DNA from: Corallium rubrum
Taxonomy: Eukaryota > Cnidaria > Anthozoa > Scleralcyonacea > Coralliidae
NCBI GenBank assembly: GCA_964035015.1
Contig: OZ036007.1
Coordinates: forward strand, 3,587,968-3,651,967
DNA: 64,000 nucleotides
Reading direction: 5' to 3'
The translations under genes were made by a program, and so were the position numbers. This document shows, piece by piece, positions 23,405-34,798 of this stretch. Numbering within the stretch: position 1 is the stretch's first letter; the number at the start of each line of letters is the position of its first letter. The notes under the pieces were generated by a model. It was not told the origin of the DNA. It saw only the letters and a program-made list of their open reading frames with translations, and searched no databases.

Positions 23405-24744
23405 ACAACACAGACAATACATACAGACATTGACAAAGAACTTGACATGTTTCTCAACGGTGTTAGTGAGAGAGTTTTAATGAAATCTTTGGTTATGACA
23501 AACTTGCTAAAAAAATCGAAGCAAACAGCTAAAAACATAACAACTTAAAACCTGAAAACTAATAGTCTATTTCTAGATTAATTTTTAATTGATTATTCCA
23601 GTAAGTCAACTTCTTATTCAGGATAATGCTTAAAAAACACTAAAAAGTCAGTCTTAAAATCTTTCCTTCAATTATCTCGAACCAGAACAAAGTTTAAAAA
23701 GGAATTTTAGTCTTGGAAAAGCAAAAATTAGGTAGTGAACTGTTGAGATTTTTAGTAACCAAATACTAATGTTTCAAGTCTTTCTCAGAGTAAAATATAA
23801 TTTCAGAAATGGAATACTTGCATTTTACTCTGATGAACAGCACTGCTTGAAACTTTAGTATTTTTTTACTGAATATCTCAGCAGTCCACTACCTAGTGTT
23901 TGCTTTTTCATATCAAAACTGCACCTAACTTTTTACTACTAATTTTAGTCTTTGTTTTTATAACTTTTAAACTTCCAGAAATCAACTGAAAAGAAGGAAT
24001 GATTTTTTCTTAACACACACAAAACTTTAATAAACTTTAAAACATTGAACAGAAACGACAATGACTTTGACATAGACGACGGTTATGGCATATTTTGCAT
24101 AGTGTCTGCTACAGCAGCAACAACAACAACAATAATATATAGGGCCAGCTTTTTGAAGAATTAGGCCTGTCAAAATTTTCAACGAACACGAACAAAACTA
24201 TACTGAGACTAAATGACGACATAAAAGAGGAGGAGGAAGAAAGAGGAGGAGAAAGCGTATGCATTGTGAGTTTAATAACATTGAATGCAAGGTGTGTACG
24301 CCATGTTGTGGTACATCTATCACTGGCTTTCTTGAGAGAGATCAAGTTGATCCAATTCAGTTACCAATAAATGCTCCCAAGATGGAAACATTTCTTTTGG
24401 AAATAGACATTGACAAACTAACATCAAACAGAACTGAATCACAACAATATCGTGGTAGTGTTATTTGACCAAAAGGTGAATTGCAACCAGATGTTTAAGC
24501 TGTAGCAGTAGCAAAAAGAAGCAAAACCATGGATAAGAAAACAGAGCTGTAGCCTAGCATGAGAGACAAATCACTTCCTGAAAAATGTACAAGATTTTTG
24601 GACATTCGAAAAATCCTTGAATTTTCCCTTTTGAATTTTTAGAAACTTTTTTTTGTTTTAGGAATTTTTCAGAAGTTTTACTAAAAACAATTATGAATTT
24701 TCCAGAAATTTTATGGATTTTCCAACAAATTTATGAATTTGTAA

Positions 24745-24994
24745 AGGCCTTGGCAAACGCTTTCAACATTTCATTCAACATCGTTCAACAATGTTGAATT
24801 CAACTGTGATTCAACATGTTGAAAGCGTTTGGCCACCCCTGTTGAATGATGTTGAAGTTGAATGGTGTTGAATGATATCAGTTGGACGAAATTTGAACAT
24901 GGACGAAATTTGAACATATTCAAATTTTCATTCAACATCGTTCAACAATGTTGAACGATGTTGAATGAAATGTTAAAAGTGTTTGGCCAGGCCT
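24745..24994. mobile_element. Harbinger-like MITE, U3 copy
   Basis: It has the same position and TAA duplication as in U2 (24742-24744 and 24995-24997). It carries a 16-bp internal tandem duplication (GACGAAATTTGAACAT twice) shared with U4 and U5. Confidence 0.8.
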
Positions 24995-27487
24995 TAAACA
25001 TTGTAATGGATTTTCAAGAATTAGGAGTTCTTTCAATATTTTTGCTAATTTTCCATGATTTTTACAAAGGTTTGGGGGATTTTTCAAGAATTTTATGGAT
25101 TTTCCAAAAAATTTAATGTTTGTTTTTTGAGAATTGTGATTGAAGGATCTTTTGGCAACATATACTAGATTTTTGAAGTGATTTGCCTCTCAGTTTAGTA
25201 TTAACAAAAACCAATGCAGCTGATGGTGGAAACCGCCAATGTGTTAGCAATTAAGAGCTACACAGATCTCAACGGAACCGCTCGTTAACAGAAGACCATT
25301 GACAAGAGAGCAAAGAGTTCCAACTAGTTGAAAACAGAAAAAAGGGAAAATTTATGAAATTGACATTCGTGCTGAATTACCAGTGAAAAACAAGAAATCT
25401 ACAACAACAAGAAAACATCGAACTTGTCCACCATAACAAAAGCTATGCATCTAAAATGCAAACATACACATGTCGATATATATATATACCCACCTGATTA
25501 CCTGGGCGATGTCACACTTATTGGCTGGCAAAAAAGCTGTTCAATGGAGCACCAATCCAAAGGCAAAACAAACAAACAATTACATTTCAACAGCTCAAGA
25601 TGACACTCTGATTGAGTTTGCGATATTAACAATTTTACTATTGACATTCAACTAACTGAATTTAAAGGCTCTGGCAAAGACTTGGGAAAAAAAAGATGTT
25701 TGCTGCATTTGATCACAAAAGAAATGCAGGTTTTTTGAACATCGATGATAACGGTACAACTAAACACAAAACTAAGAAAAACGGACGACAAATGATGATG
25801 ATGATGATAAAAGATGATGATGGTAATACCTTCCTCAATGGCAAGTTACTGCCATAGGATAACAGATATAAACCAAGCCAACCGGTTTTTGGCAAGAACT
25901 GTGAATCCACAGACTCGGCAAGTGTTGGCAAAACAAGAGAACAAACGCTAACAATAACTATACTTATAACTAAAAAACGAGAGGGAGTAGCCGAGAGAGA
26001 GCAGTAGTCAGAAAAGCCATCAACAGAATGGTATTAATTGACAGACAACATACTTTAAAAGGCTGTAACTTTGTTTTTGATGCTTGCCTTTCAAAGAGCA
26101 TAATCTTAGATGTTCAACCATACTTTGAATATTGCCACTTTATTGCTTCTACAGATTTCAATCATTTTCTCTATCTTTTCGTGACTTGAAAACGTGGAGT
26201 ATTAAAATAGAAGTACAAAGCTGAACATGGAATGCATACACATCTAAAACAAAGTGAACATGTCTTATTAAATCAACGGACTAGAACACCAACAGACGAT
26301 ACACCATGTGTGCTTTTTTATGGTTGGGTTATCACAGATACAAGAACCAACTGTGAATTGTATGATATTGTTTTTCTACACCTAACATACTTTGTATAAT
26401 TAAGCAAGTTGTCAAATTACAAATTTTCCAGAAAAATGTCTGTTTGTTCATTGTCAAGTACACATAACCATTCTCTAGTTTTTGAACTTGTTTTTATTTA
26501 TTTAAAATAGAAACTGTTGCGTGCGATTATCTAGTTTTAGTATGAATACACAGGTGATTATAGAAAATTGATCGCGCTGATTGGTCGAGCTATTTCGGAT
26601 TAATTCCCGATAATCATGGTATATATATATAACGTTTATTCAAAATGCCATCCGATTTGTCAATGTGACAGAAGAGGAAATTAACAATTTTAAAGAAAAT
26701 GCTGTTCCTAAAAGTACAAAAATGTGTACTTATACTAAAACAATTATTCGCCTCAGGCTCATTGAATATCGGTGAGTTCGTTTCGGTTATTAGCCATCGA
26801 TATTCACCTCGCCTCTGGCGAATAATTGTTAAATAACGGTGCAAGAGAGAACGAGAAATACTTCACCAGTTTCTCAAGTGCTGTGTATGTTAACTTTAGC
26901 GTCTATTTTTTTGTTATAAAGGAATGTATGCTTTGCCATTACGTTCGTTACAAAGAAATCTCTTGTTAGATACTTCTTGTTTTTTGTTTGTTTGTTGTTT
27001 TTATTTAGTTTTTGGATTTTTTTTTTGTTTTATGCCTTTTGTTTTTGTTTGTTTTACTTTCAGTCGTAACAATATAATTAACCTGGTTTTCATTTACTGC
27101 TGTGTTTAATCGTTAAACTTGCAATGATCTGCGCATAACCTTACGTCATATAGTTCTTATTTCCATATCAAACAAATCTCAAGAGTTTGAGAACGAAGTG
27201 AGCTATGGAAAACTGTAACAGCCATTCATAACTTTCAGGAGACCCTGGCCTCGTTTGTGTGTCTGTAATTCAAAAGAACCTTTGCTTTATAACGAGGCCA
27301 GAAAGGCTCATTTAGATGCACATAAAAGAATATTTAAAGTGAAGGCCTTTATGAAAGTGGTCTATTCAAAAAATATTCCAACTCACATTTTTCACTGTAT
27401 TCCGATAGGTTCAGAATTAGTGTTTACTCTGTCTTATATTTTATTTGACTGCTGTGGCTGACTTTTGTCACTGAAGAGAACAAATAC

Positions 27488-27586
27488 CTCGAACAATCCG
27501 CAGGGAAGTCACTCGGGTGACTTTAGGGCTTAACGACCCCTCGGACCCGAGTTGTAACGAGGTTAAAACTCAGTGAAGTTTACCTC
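27488..27586 (+). ncRNA. Conserved stem-loop motif, type B, unit U3
   Basis: Hairpin 1 is identical to the U1 and U2 type-B copies, and the 3' hairpin is the 10-bp version. Confidence 0.5.
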
Positions 27587-27854
27587 AGGACACGAACGAC
27601 ATACAAATCAACGACAGTATTACAGAAGCCGACGGAACTTATGAGTCGTCTTGGGCAACGAGGAATGGTAATTTTTACTCACAAAAAGCCAGGATGTTGC
27701 ACGAGCAAAAACGAATACATAGACAACAACAACGTATCGAGCACATGCAAGAAAGGCCAGGTCTGAAATCGTAGTTCCGGATAAAATGCACAACAAACCT
27801 GGAGTTACAGTAACAAGTTGACAATAATGAAGTCACAAGTTAAACCAAACCCAG

Positions 27855-27960
27855 GATGGAAGATCAACAACAACAGCAAATAAGCAACAACAGCAAGTCG
27901 ACAACAGACAACAAAATCAACAGCAAATTAGGAACAACAGCAAGTCAGCAACAACAACTC

Positions 27961-28039
<79 letters not shown>

Positions 28040-28350
28040 GCAAGTCAGCAACAACAACAGCAAGTAAACAACAACAGCAAGAACAAACAAACAGCAACCG
28101 CAAATCGGCAGCAAGGAATGAGATGTTGCCGCCATAAAGAACAAAGACGATAACAAATTCGGTACAAGGACAGTAAAACAACAGCAAAGCAGCAGCAAAT
28201 TAGCAACAACAGCAAAGCAGCAACAACCACAGCAGCAAATTAGCAACAACAAATAAGTTGTTGCATGCATGCATGCAGTGATAAAAAACAAATTACAACA
28301 CCATATTGGATACAAGAACGACGACGACAGCAATTAAGTCAGCAACAGCA
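27855..28350. repeat. CAA/CAG-rich block with an expanded (CAA)n tract, U3
   Basis: About 27950-28039 is nearly pure CAA. Flanking words match the other units. The tract gives long apparent Asn/Gln or Leu/Cys frames that are compositional only. Confidence 0.9.
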
Positions 28351-28444
28351 AATTAGCAACAGTGAGAAGTTGCAGCAGCACAGAGAACCATATTTAACAA
28401 CCGATGCGACTGCGAGAACCACGCAATGTAGTGCATGAGCCAGG

Positions 28445-29261
28445 TATGGTTGTCGGTACCACGCAGGGGGACAAAGGAAGGTATACTTTTTTAGAGAGAT
28501 TTTTACCTGCGGGTAAAGATTATATGTGATAGCAATTGATATTGCACAGCATTTCATCTATTTTAGGGGGGGGGGGGGAGTCCAGGAGTGGTAGGTAGAA
28601 AATTGGCATAAACCGCCAATTAAAACTTTAAAACTTTCTTCAAACGTTTACTTTAATTTACATCATTTTAACCATATGAAATTGATTAAGAAAAATGATG
28701 ATCTTGCAATATTTTATACAAACAGTTTTCAAACTGTATTTTAGCAAGCTTGAGCCGTCAGTATTTACCGCTGACCAACATGGCGACTGTGAAGTGTTTG
28801 TTTTTGATTTTCTTGAGGTAAGATAGATTTTTTTATTAAATGTTTGTTGAACTTCTGTTATCAGACAATATTAGTCAATATGAAAGGTGAATGAACACTT
28901 TCCGTAACTTTTTTAAACATATAATTGATAAATATAAACGTTTTCAGTCGAAAATACGTCTTTAGAATGACTGTATGTTTTCAATATGGCGGCCGAATCA
29001 CATGTTTGTCTAATTTCGGTGTATTTGCTAGAATTTTTTGATTGACTATTCAAAACATTGCTACAGAGGCTATCTAAAACTGCTCCCAAAGTACTTAAGA
29101 TACTATTTTCTTAAAAAACTCATATACTAAGCTAAAATACAGTGGCCAAACTTGCAATATATACGCACGACACCAATAGTTAACAGTACCATCTAGTAAA
29201 AATAAATGTGTTTTTTCCTTTTCCCAAAAATATAGATATTTACAATGATCACCAGCCAGGT
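28445..29261 (+). promoter_or_regulatory. 5' region of the transposon upstream of the transposase ATG
   Basis: It contains a run of 13 G (about 28565-28577) and two YY1-like CAACATGGCGAC / CAATATGGCGGC words (about 28776 and 28982). ATGGCGACTG at about 28780 opens a 12-codon frame that ends at a good donor (TTGAG then gtaaga), which could be a short first exon, but its phase does not join cleanly to the large exon at the acceptors I tested. It is therefore more likely untranslated leader. Confidence 0.4.
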
Positions 29262-32008
29262 ATGGATAGCTTTTGTATTATACACAATAAGGCTGTAAAG
29301 ATTGACCAAGATGACCGGCTTATAAGCCCCCGAAGTTACGAGTCATGGTTAACTTTATTCGAAGCTGCTAAAGTACGAAATTTTGAGCCAGTCCTTGAAC
29401 TAGCAAAGACTCTAAATGAAAACGAGGTCCCATCCATAGCATATCACCGGCAGTGCAGAAGCAGGTTCACTTTAAAAAGGGATTTACAATCGCTAAGGCA
29501 AGTCACTGGAGGTGTAAAGGAAAATAATAATGAGGATGAAGTAGCTCGCCCAAAGAAAAGAAACACATCTTCAAGTAATTGTGTTGAGAAATGTATCTTC
29601 TGCAGTAAAGACAAGTATGTACGGTCTCTAAATTCACGGGAAAAGCTTGTAAAAGCTGCACCGCTAAGGGTTGACAAGACGTTGCGAGATACAGCAGTCA
29701 AAAAATGCGATGAAAAGATTTTGGCAGTTACCAGCAGGGACATTGTTGCTGCTCAGGCGCATTACCACAGATCATGTTACTGGGAATACACACGGCCTAC
29801 AAAAACCTCACAAGCAAGTGCAAGTTTTGATGAAGAGATGGATGCTGAGTATGATGCCTTTAGCGATCTGTTCGAGTATATCAGAGCAGTGGTGTTAGAT
29901 AAGCAGAAAGTTGTTTCGATGACCGACCTGGCAAAAGAGTTAGAGTTATCTGTTCAGTCAAAACGAGAAGGAAAGCTAAAGGAGTCCTCAAAAAAACACA
30001 TAAGGAGGAAAATAGAAGCAGAGTTTGGATCCACCTTGGAGATCTTTCAGAACGATAAAGGAAAACTTTTGGTAATGGCAGCCAACCTCAGTCTTAGAGA
30101 AACAGTCCAAAGCAAAGTGGCTTTGGAGAATGAAATTGAGACCGTGAAGCTAAAGACCAATGACATGCAAAGTGTGGTTGATCAGTGTGCCTTGTATATC
30201 CGAAGATCTGTATTGGATGCGAAATGGAACTCATCCTGGCCTATCCATCCATCTGATTTAACTGCAGACCACTTCCAAGTACCTGATTGCCTAAACCGGT
30301 TCCTTAAAGGAGTACTAGCAGGCGACCCTGGAATCAATAGCTCCTCTCAACGACTTGAGACTCTGGTGAAGTCATTCAGCCAGGATATCATCTACGCAAC
30401 GACATCTGGCCGGACAAAACCACCGAAACAAATTCTTTTGGCATATGGTGTCAAAACCCTTACAGGAAATGTAGAGCTCATTCAGATGCTGAATAGATTT
30501 GGCCATGGTGTGTCTTATTCTCAGTTAGAAGAAAACGATACAGCTTTGTGTTTGCAAAAAATGGCGTCCAACTTAAATCAAAGCCCGATTCTTCCAGAAG
30601 CTATTAAACCTAACGTGTTTACGAACTTAGCATGGGACAACATTGACCGATTAGAAGAAACTCTAACTGGCGAAGGAACGACCCATCGGGTAAATGGGAT
30701 AGCAATCCAGCCAAGGGTGTATGGTCCACACCTCCCCCAAGCCGCGCTTCCTGTAATTCCAAAGCGTAAACAGAGAAGCATCACACAGGAAGTCCGACCG
30801 CTCCAAACATACATATCAGGAGAACGAGTGGGCCCCCCGCCACTGGCAGTTATAGATAATGATGGTCAACAGCAACAGGAAGCAAAGATGGCAGCAAGGA
30901 AGAATCTCATTTGGTTGCTTGCGCGTAAGGCTGACTGTAACACCGACAAGCAGCAAATTCCAGGCTGGACTGGCTTTAATATTAAGGCGCGTATCCAAGA
31001 GCCTGTTACGCAAGACGTGGTGGGTTACCTGCCAACGATCAATGCTCCTGCAACTCACCTAAGCACCGTTAACGAAATATTGCGTCAGTCCGAAGAAATC
31101 AGGAAGACGCTTAATCTCAAGAAGATCGTGGTTGTCATGGATCAAGCATTGTATGCAAAAGCAGCAGAAGTCGCCTGGAAGAATCAAGATGATTATGGAT
31201 CTGTTCTTCTAAGATTAGGGGCATTCCATACTATCTGCAACATACTTTCCATCATTGGAAAACGTTTTCAAGATGCTGGTTTGCGTGATATTTGCATTGA
31301 GTCGGGAATAATTGCTGAAGGATCTGTATCAAGCGTTCTTGATGGTAAAATGCACAACCGAGCCGTCAGAGTCCATAAGTGCATATACGAAGCTCTGATG
31401 CGTCTGGTATGGCAGCAATTCCTTTCCTGGGTAACGAGTATTCATCCTAACAAGATAGCGAGTGTGCGTACAGTACAAGATAGTGTCAACGAGATGGCTG
31501 ATAGGTTTACTCCGGCACAGCACGACGCGATGATGCAAAGTGAAACTTTGGCAGATGTGCATGACTTATGGAATCAGTTTATACTTTACCTCCGCTATGA
31601 GAATGGTGATTTGTCTGCATTCTGGATGTCTTATATCCAAGTCGTTGAAGATGTGCTTCTAGGACTGATCCGAGCGTCCCGAGAAGGTAACTGGCAGCTT
31701 CATCTTCATGCTGTTCGTCAGATGATCCCCTGGTGCTTCGCTTATGATAAGGTCAACTATGCAAGGTACCTACCAGTGTACTATGCACAAATGATGAATC
31801 TGCCTACCGACCACCCTGATGTGCATCGCGAGTTCATGAATGGACACTTCTCTGTTCAACTAGGAAAGAAAAATCCCTTTGGCCGTTTACCAGTTGACCA
31901 AACAACAGAGGTTACAGTCAATAAAGACACTAAAACGACCGGAGGCGTGACTAAGTTCAGCTTGAAGACAGGCGCTGTAAACAGATTCTACATGACGGCT
32001 GAATACAG
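29262..32008 (+). CDS. Academ-like transposase, exon 1 (N-terminal Cys/His modules and core)
   Basis: The open frame extends up to a GTG at 29208, but the first ATG is 29262. From that ATG the spliced protein is 1524 residues; this exon supplies residues 1-915 and two bases of codon 916. N-terminal features are two Cys/His modules, each ending in YHRxC: C5...YHRQC at 61-65 and C-x2-C (111-114)...YHRSC at 168-172. Mid-protein landmarks are AWDNID near 457-462, VVMDQ near 624-628 and DQTTE at 879-883. The acidic residues D459, D627 and E883 are candidates for a DDE-type catalytic set; this is inference. Related proteins, unnamed but multi-copy, are widespread in invertebrate genomes by my recollection. 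The exon ends at CAG|gtgttt. No frameshift or internal stop is visible, unusual for a resident element and suggesting recent activity. Confidence 0.8.
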
Positions 32009-32163
32009 GTGTTTTATTATTATGCACAATCTTATAAAAATTCATAAAGACCTTTACAGCAGAAATAGAGTGCAATAAAATAGAAATAAACTGTCTATAA
32101 TATAAGTATATTTGTCTTCTTTATATACCTTGATCTTACCAGTAACTTTCAAAATCTTTCCAG
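32009..32163 (+). other. Predicted 155-bp intron in the transposase gene
   Basis: The donor is CAG|gtgttt and the acceptor is aaatctttccag|G. Removing it joins the two large frames in phase (2747 + 1828 = 4575 nt, 1525 codons including stop) and gives the junction AEYRCSFLGQLRD. The second frame's apparent start at 32201 is a GTG inside an already open frame, so it is not a separate gene. Confidence 0.75.
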
Positions 32164-33991
32164 GTGTTCTTTTCTAGGTCAGCTGAGAGATATTGTTCAA
32201 GTGAGGCGACCCTCTTTTCATCATGATGAGTTGCAAACATCAACGATCATTAAGGATGAGAAGGCCGTAGTAATCGTTGAGAATCTTATTCAAAGCTGGA
32301 ATAACCCATTTTCCGAAAGACAAGATCTGATCAGTATATCAACAGCGAAAGAAGCTCCTGCAGAGGTATCGCACGATTTGATGCAAGCTTACGATGTTGG
32401 TGAGAAGGCGTACCAGCAATTCAAGGAGGAAAGGCTGACAAATAATCCGCCGAAGGCAAAGTTTCATGACCCACTAACACAGAAGAAACTTAAAACGTTT
32501 TCATCGCTCACGAAAAAGAAAACGATCAGCATCCAAGGGAGAAGCACTATTCTAAAAGCTGACAGAAGTCTCTTTGGCAGAATGATGATCATTGGTCAAA
32601 GTCGGAAGATTGAGGTGAGAGAATTACTGCACTATAGTCTGGGTCCTTTGCCTTGGTCATTGGCCACACCAGAAGGGTTCCCCAGGAAGACAAACAAGGC
32701 AGCTTTGGCCACGTATCTTCAGAAAGATGTCCAGCTGGCGGACAGGATACCACCAAATTCAGCAACTATAGTAGATGGAATGAGTCTTGTACAAAAGTTG
32801 AATGTTGGCAGCAACCAAACAACATTTGGGCATGTCGCATCTTCCCTTCTATCCATGGTTCTCCACGCGGGCTCACAAAGTAGCCGAATAGATGTGGTGT
32901 TTGATGTGTATAGAGAGAACTCCATCAAGAATGCAGAAAGAACCATCCGTGGAGAAGAACAAGGAGTCCAATTCGCAAATATAACCGCTTCACAACTTAT
33001 ACGGCAGTGGAGAAAGTTTCTTAGTCAATTAAACAACAAGACCAACCTGATACGATTTTTGGTTACGGAGTGGAAAAATCGGCAGTACACCGAAAGACTT
33101 CATGGAAAGGTCATGTACGCCACATGTGATAATCGCTGCTGGAAGATTACAGAAGAAGACAGCGTGGAAGTACCCGAGTTATCTAGCTGCCAGGAAGAGG
33201 CCGACACTCGACTCTTGCTTCATGCTCCGCATGCTTCACAAGAAGGATATGAAGCAGTTGTCATCAATTCTGAGGACACCGATGTTTTCATATTACTAAC
33301 TGCTTTCTCAAACTCCATTGATGCCAGCCTTTTCCAGAAATGTGGTTCTCAAACGCGAACGAAGCTGATAGATATCGACAAGATCGCAACAGCTCTCGGA
33401 CAAAGTCTGTGCAGAGCTATTATCGGACTGCATTCATTTACAGGATGTGACACGGTGAGTGCGTTTGCTGGCAAAGGTAAAATCAAAGCCTTGAAGATGG
33501 CGAAAGCCGACGAGCATGCTAGGAGAGCATTTAGCATGCTGGGCCAGACATGGGATCTACCAGCTGAGCTCTTTGTTCAGATAGAAAAGATCACCTGTGC
33601 ACTGTATACGCCTGGAGCAAACACAAGTAATGTGAACGATGCGAGGTACAACCTGTTCTGTGCAAAAAACGGAGAGATAGAATCCCATCAACTACCCCCA
33701 TGTCAGGACTGTCTCAAGAAACATGTTTTGCGCACTAAGTATCAAGCTTGTATTTGGAAACGAAGCCTAGAGCGAAACCCAGCAATCCCAAGTCCTGTTG
33801 GCATGGGCTGGAAGTTGGAAAACGAAAGTCTCGTTGTTGACTGGATGGATGGAAGACCTGCCCCAGACACTGTTCTGGCACTTCTGGCATGTAAATGCAA
33901 AAGATCCTGTAGCCTTCCTACCTGTGTGTGTTTAGTTAATGGTTTGAAATGTACAGATATCTGCACATTGAAGGACTGCGTTAACCAGTAG
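32164..33991 (+). CDS. Academ-like transposase, exon 2 (XPG/FEN1-like nuclease and CXC-like Cys8 finger)
   Basis: This exon supplies residues 916-1524. It holds the ordered acidic motifs of XPG/FEN1-family nucleases: VDGMSLVQKL (D1120), VVFDVY followed by a basic helix (D1164), EEADTR (E1261, D1263), SEDTDV (D1287, D1289) and GLHSFTGCDT (D1345) followed by GKGK, the helix-hairpin-helix position. All metal-binding positions appear filled. The last 33 residues hold eight cysteines in C-x-C-x3-C-x4-C-x-C-x6-C-x3-C-x4-C spacing (C1492-C1521), resembling a CXC/Tesmin-type finger. A TAG at 33989 ends the frame, but 26 further in-frame codons follow, very acidic, to a second TAG at 34070. The nuclease likely nicks DNA during transposition; this is inferred from the family. 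Confidence 0.8.
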
Positions 33992-34798
33992 CAAACTGAA
34001 GATGACGTTAACATGGAAGAATTAGATAGTGAAGACGAGGCAGACGACGACGAGGCAGAAGAAAACGATTAGCGACATTACGTAAGCAAGACGTTGGCTG
34101 CACGTTGCCAACGTAGCCTACGTATACCGGATTAATATGAGTTTCATAGTGTTTATGTCTACTATTTAATACCTAGGGATATGTCGTCAACGTTTATCAT
34201 GACATGATAGATTTTGGTTAAACTAATGAAAATATGTATACCCAGAGCACGATGTTAATAGTATTTCTTAAAAGGGACTGGGCCCGAGTTTGAGAGAATA
34301 GTATAAAAGCGATCTATGACAATGAAACTAGATAAATATTTTGTTATATTGTTTAACTAACGTATTAAGCTGAAGTTGAGAGACGAAATATTCACAATAA
34401 ATAATGAATTTTTCGAGGGTAAAATGTTTGTCAGCTCTTATTGTAATATTACAGACGTTTAAATCGTGTGACTGATCACGTGATTGCTACAATTGACATT
34501 TTATGCATGGCTATAAGTGATTTGAGGGTATGCCAGATATAACAGTTTTATTTTGTCATGTTTATCTAATATTTCAAGCGTTCAAACTAATTTTATGGAA
34601 CAAATAAGTCCAAAACGATGCCACGCAATAATTTCTGTGGCCCACAGAGGAGGGGTACGTGAACAGTGCTCTTATACCTTAACGCTGTGAGATACACACT
34701 GCTATCAACCGAAAATATAAACTAGGGATATTGATCTTTATATTGAGGGGTATTAGCCTTTGTCCCCCTGAGTGGTACCAATACGCCTTTTATGGGGT
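33992..34798 (+). other. 3' region of the transposon
   Basis: It begins with the acidic in-frame extension (33992-34069) and continues as AT-rich non-coding sequence with several AATAAA-type polyadenylation words (for example near 34400). The subterminal block at 34757-34779 is the inverse of 28455-28477. Confidence 0.6.

Noticed and set aside
27856-28137. Poly-Asn/Gln open frame (and Leu/Cys frames on the minus strand) in CAA/CAG blocks
   Set aside because: They arise from the CAA/CAG composition, change frame and length between units, and have no flanking conserved domain.
29208-29261. GTG start that would add 18 residues to the transposase
   Set aside because: Eukaryotic initiation at GTG is improbable; the first in-frame ATG is 29262, and the preceding bases contain splice-acceptor-like CAG sites.
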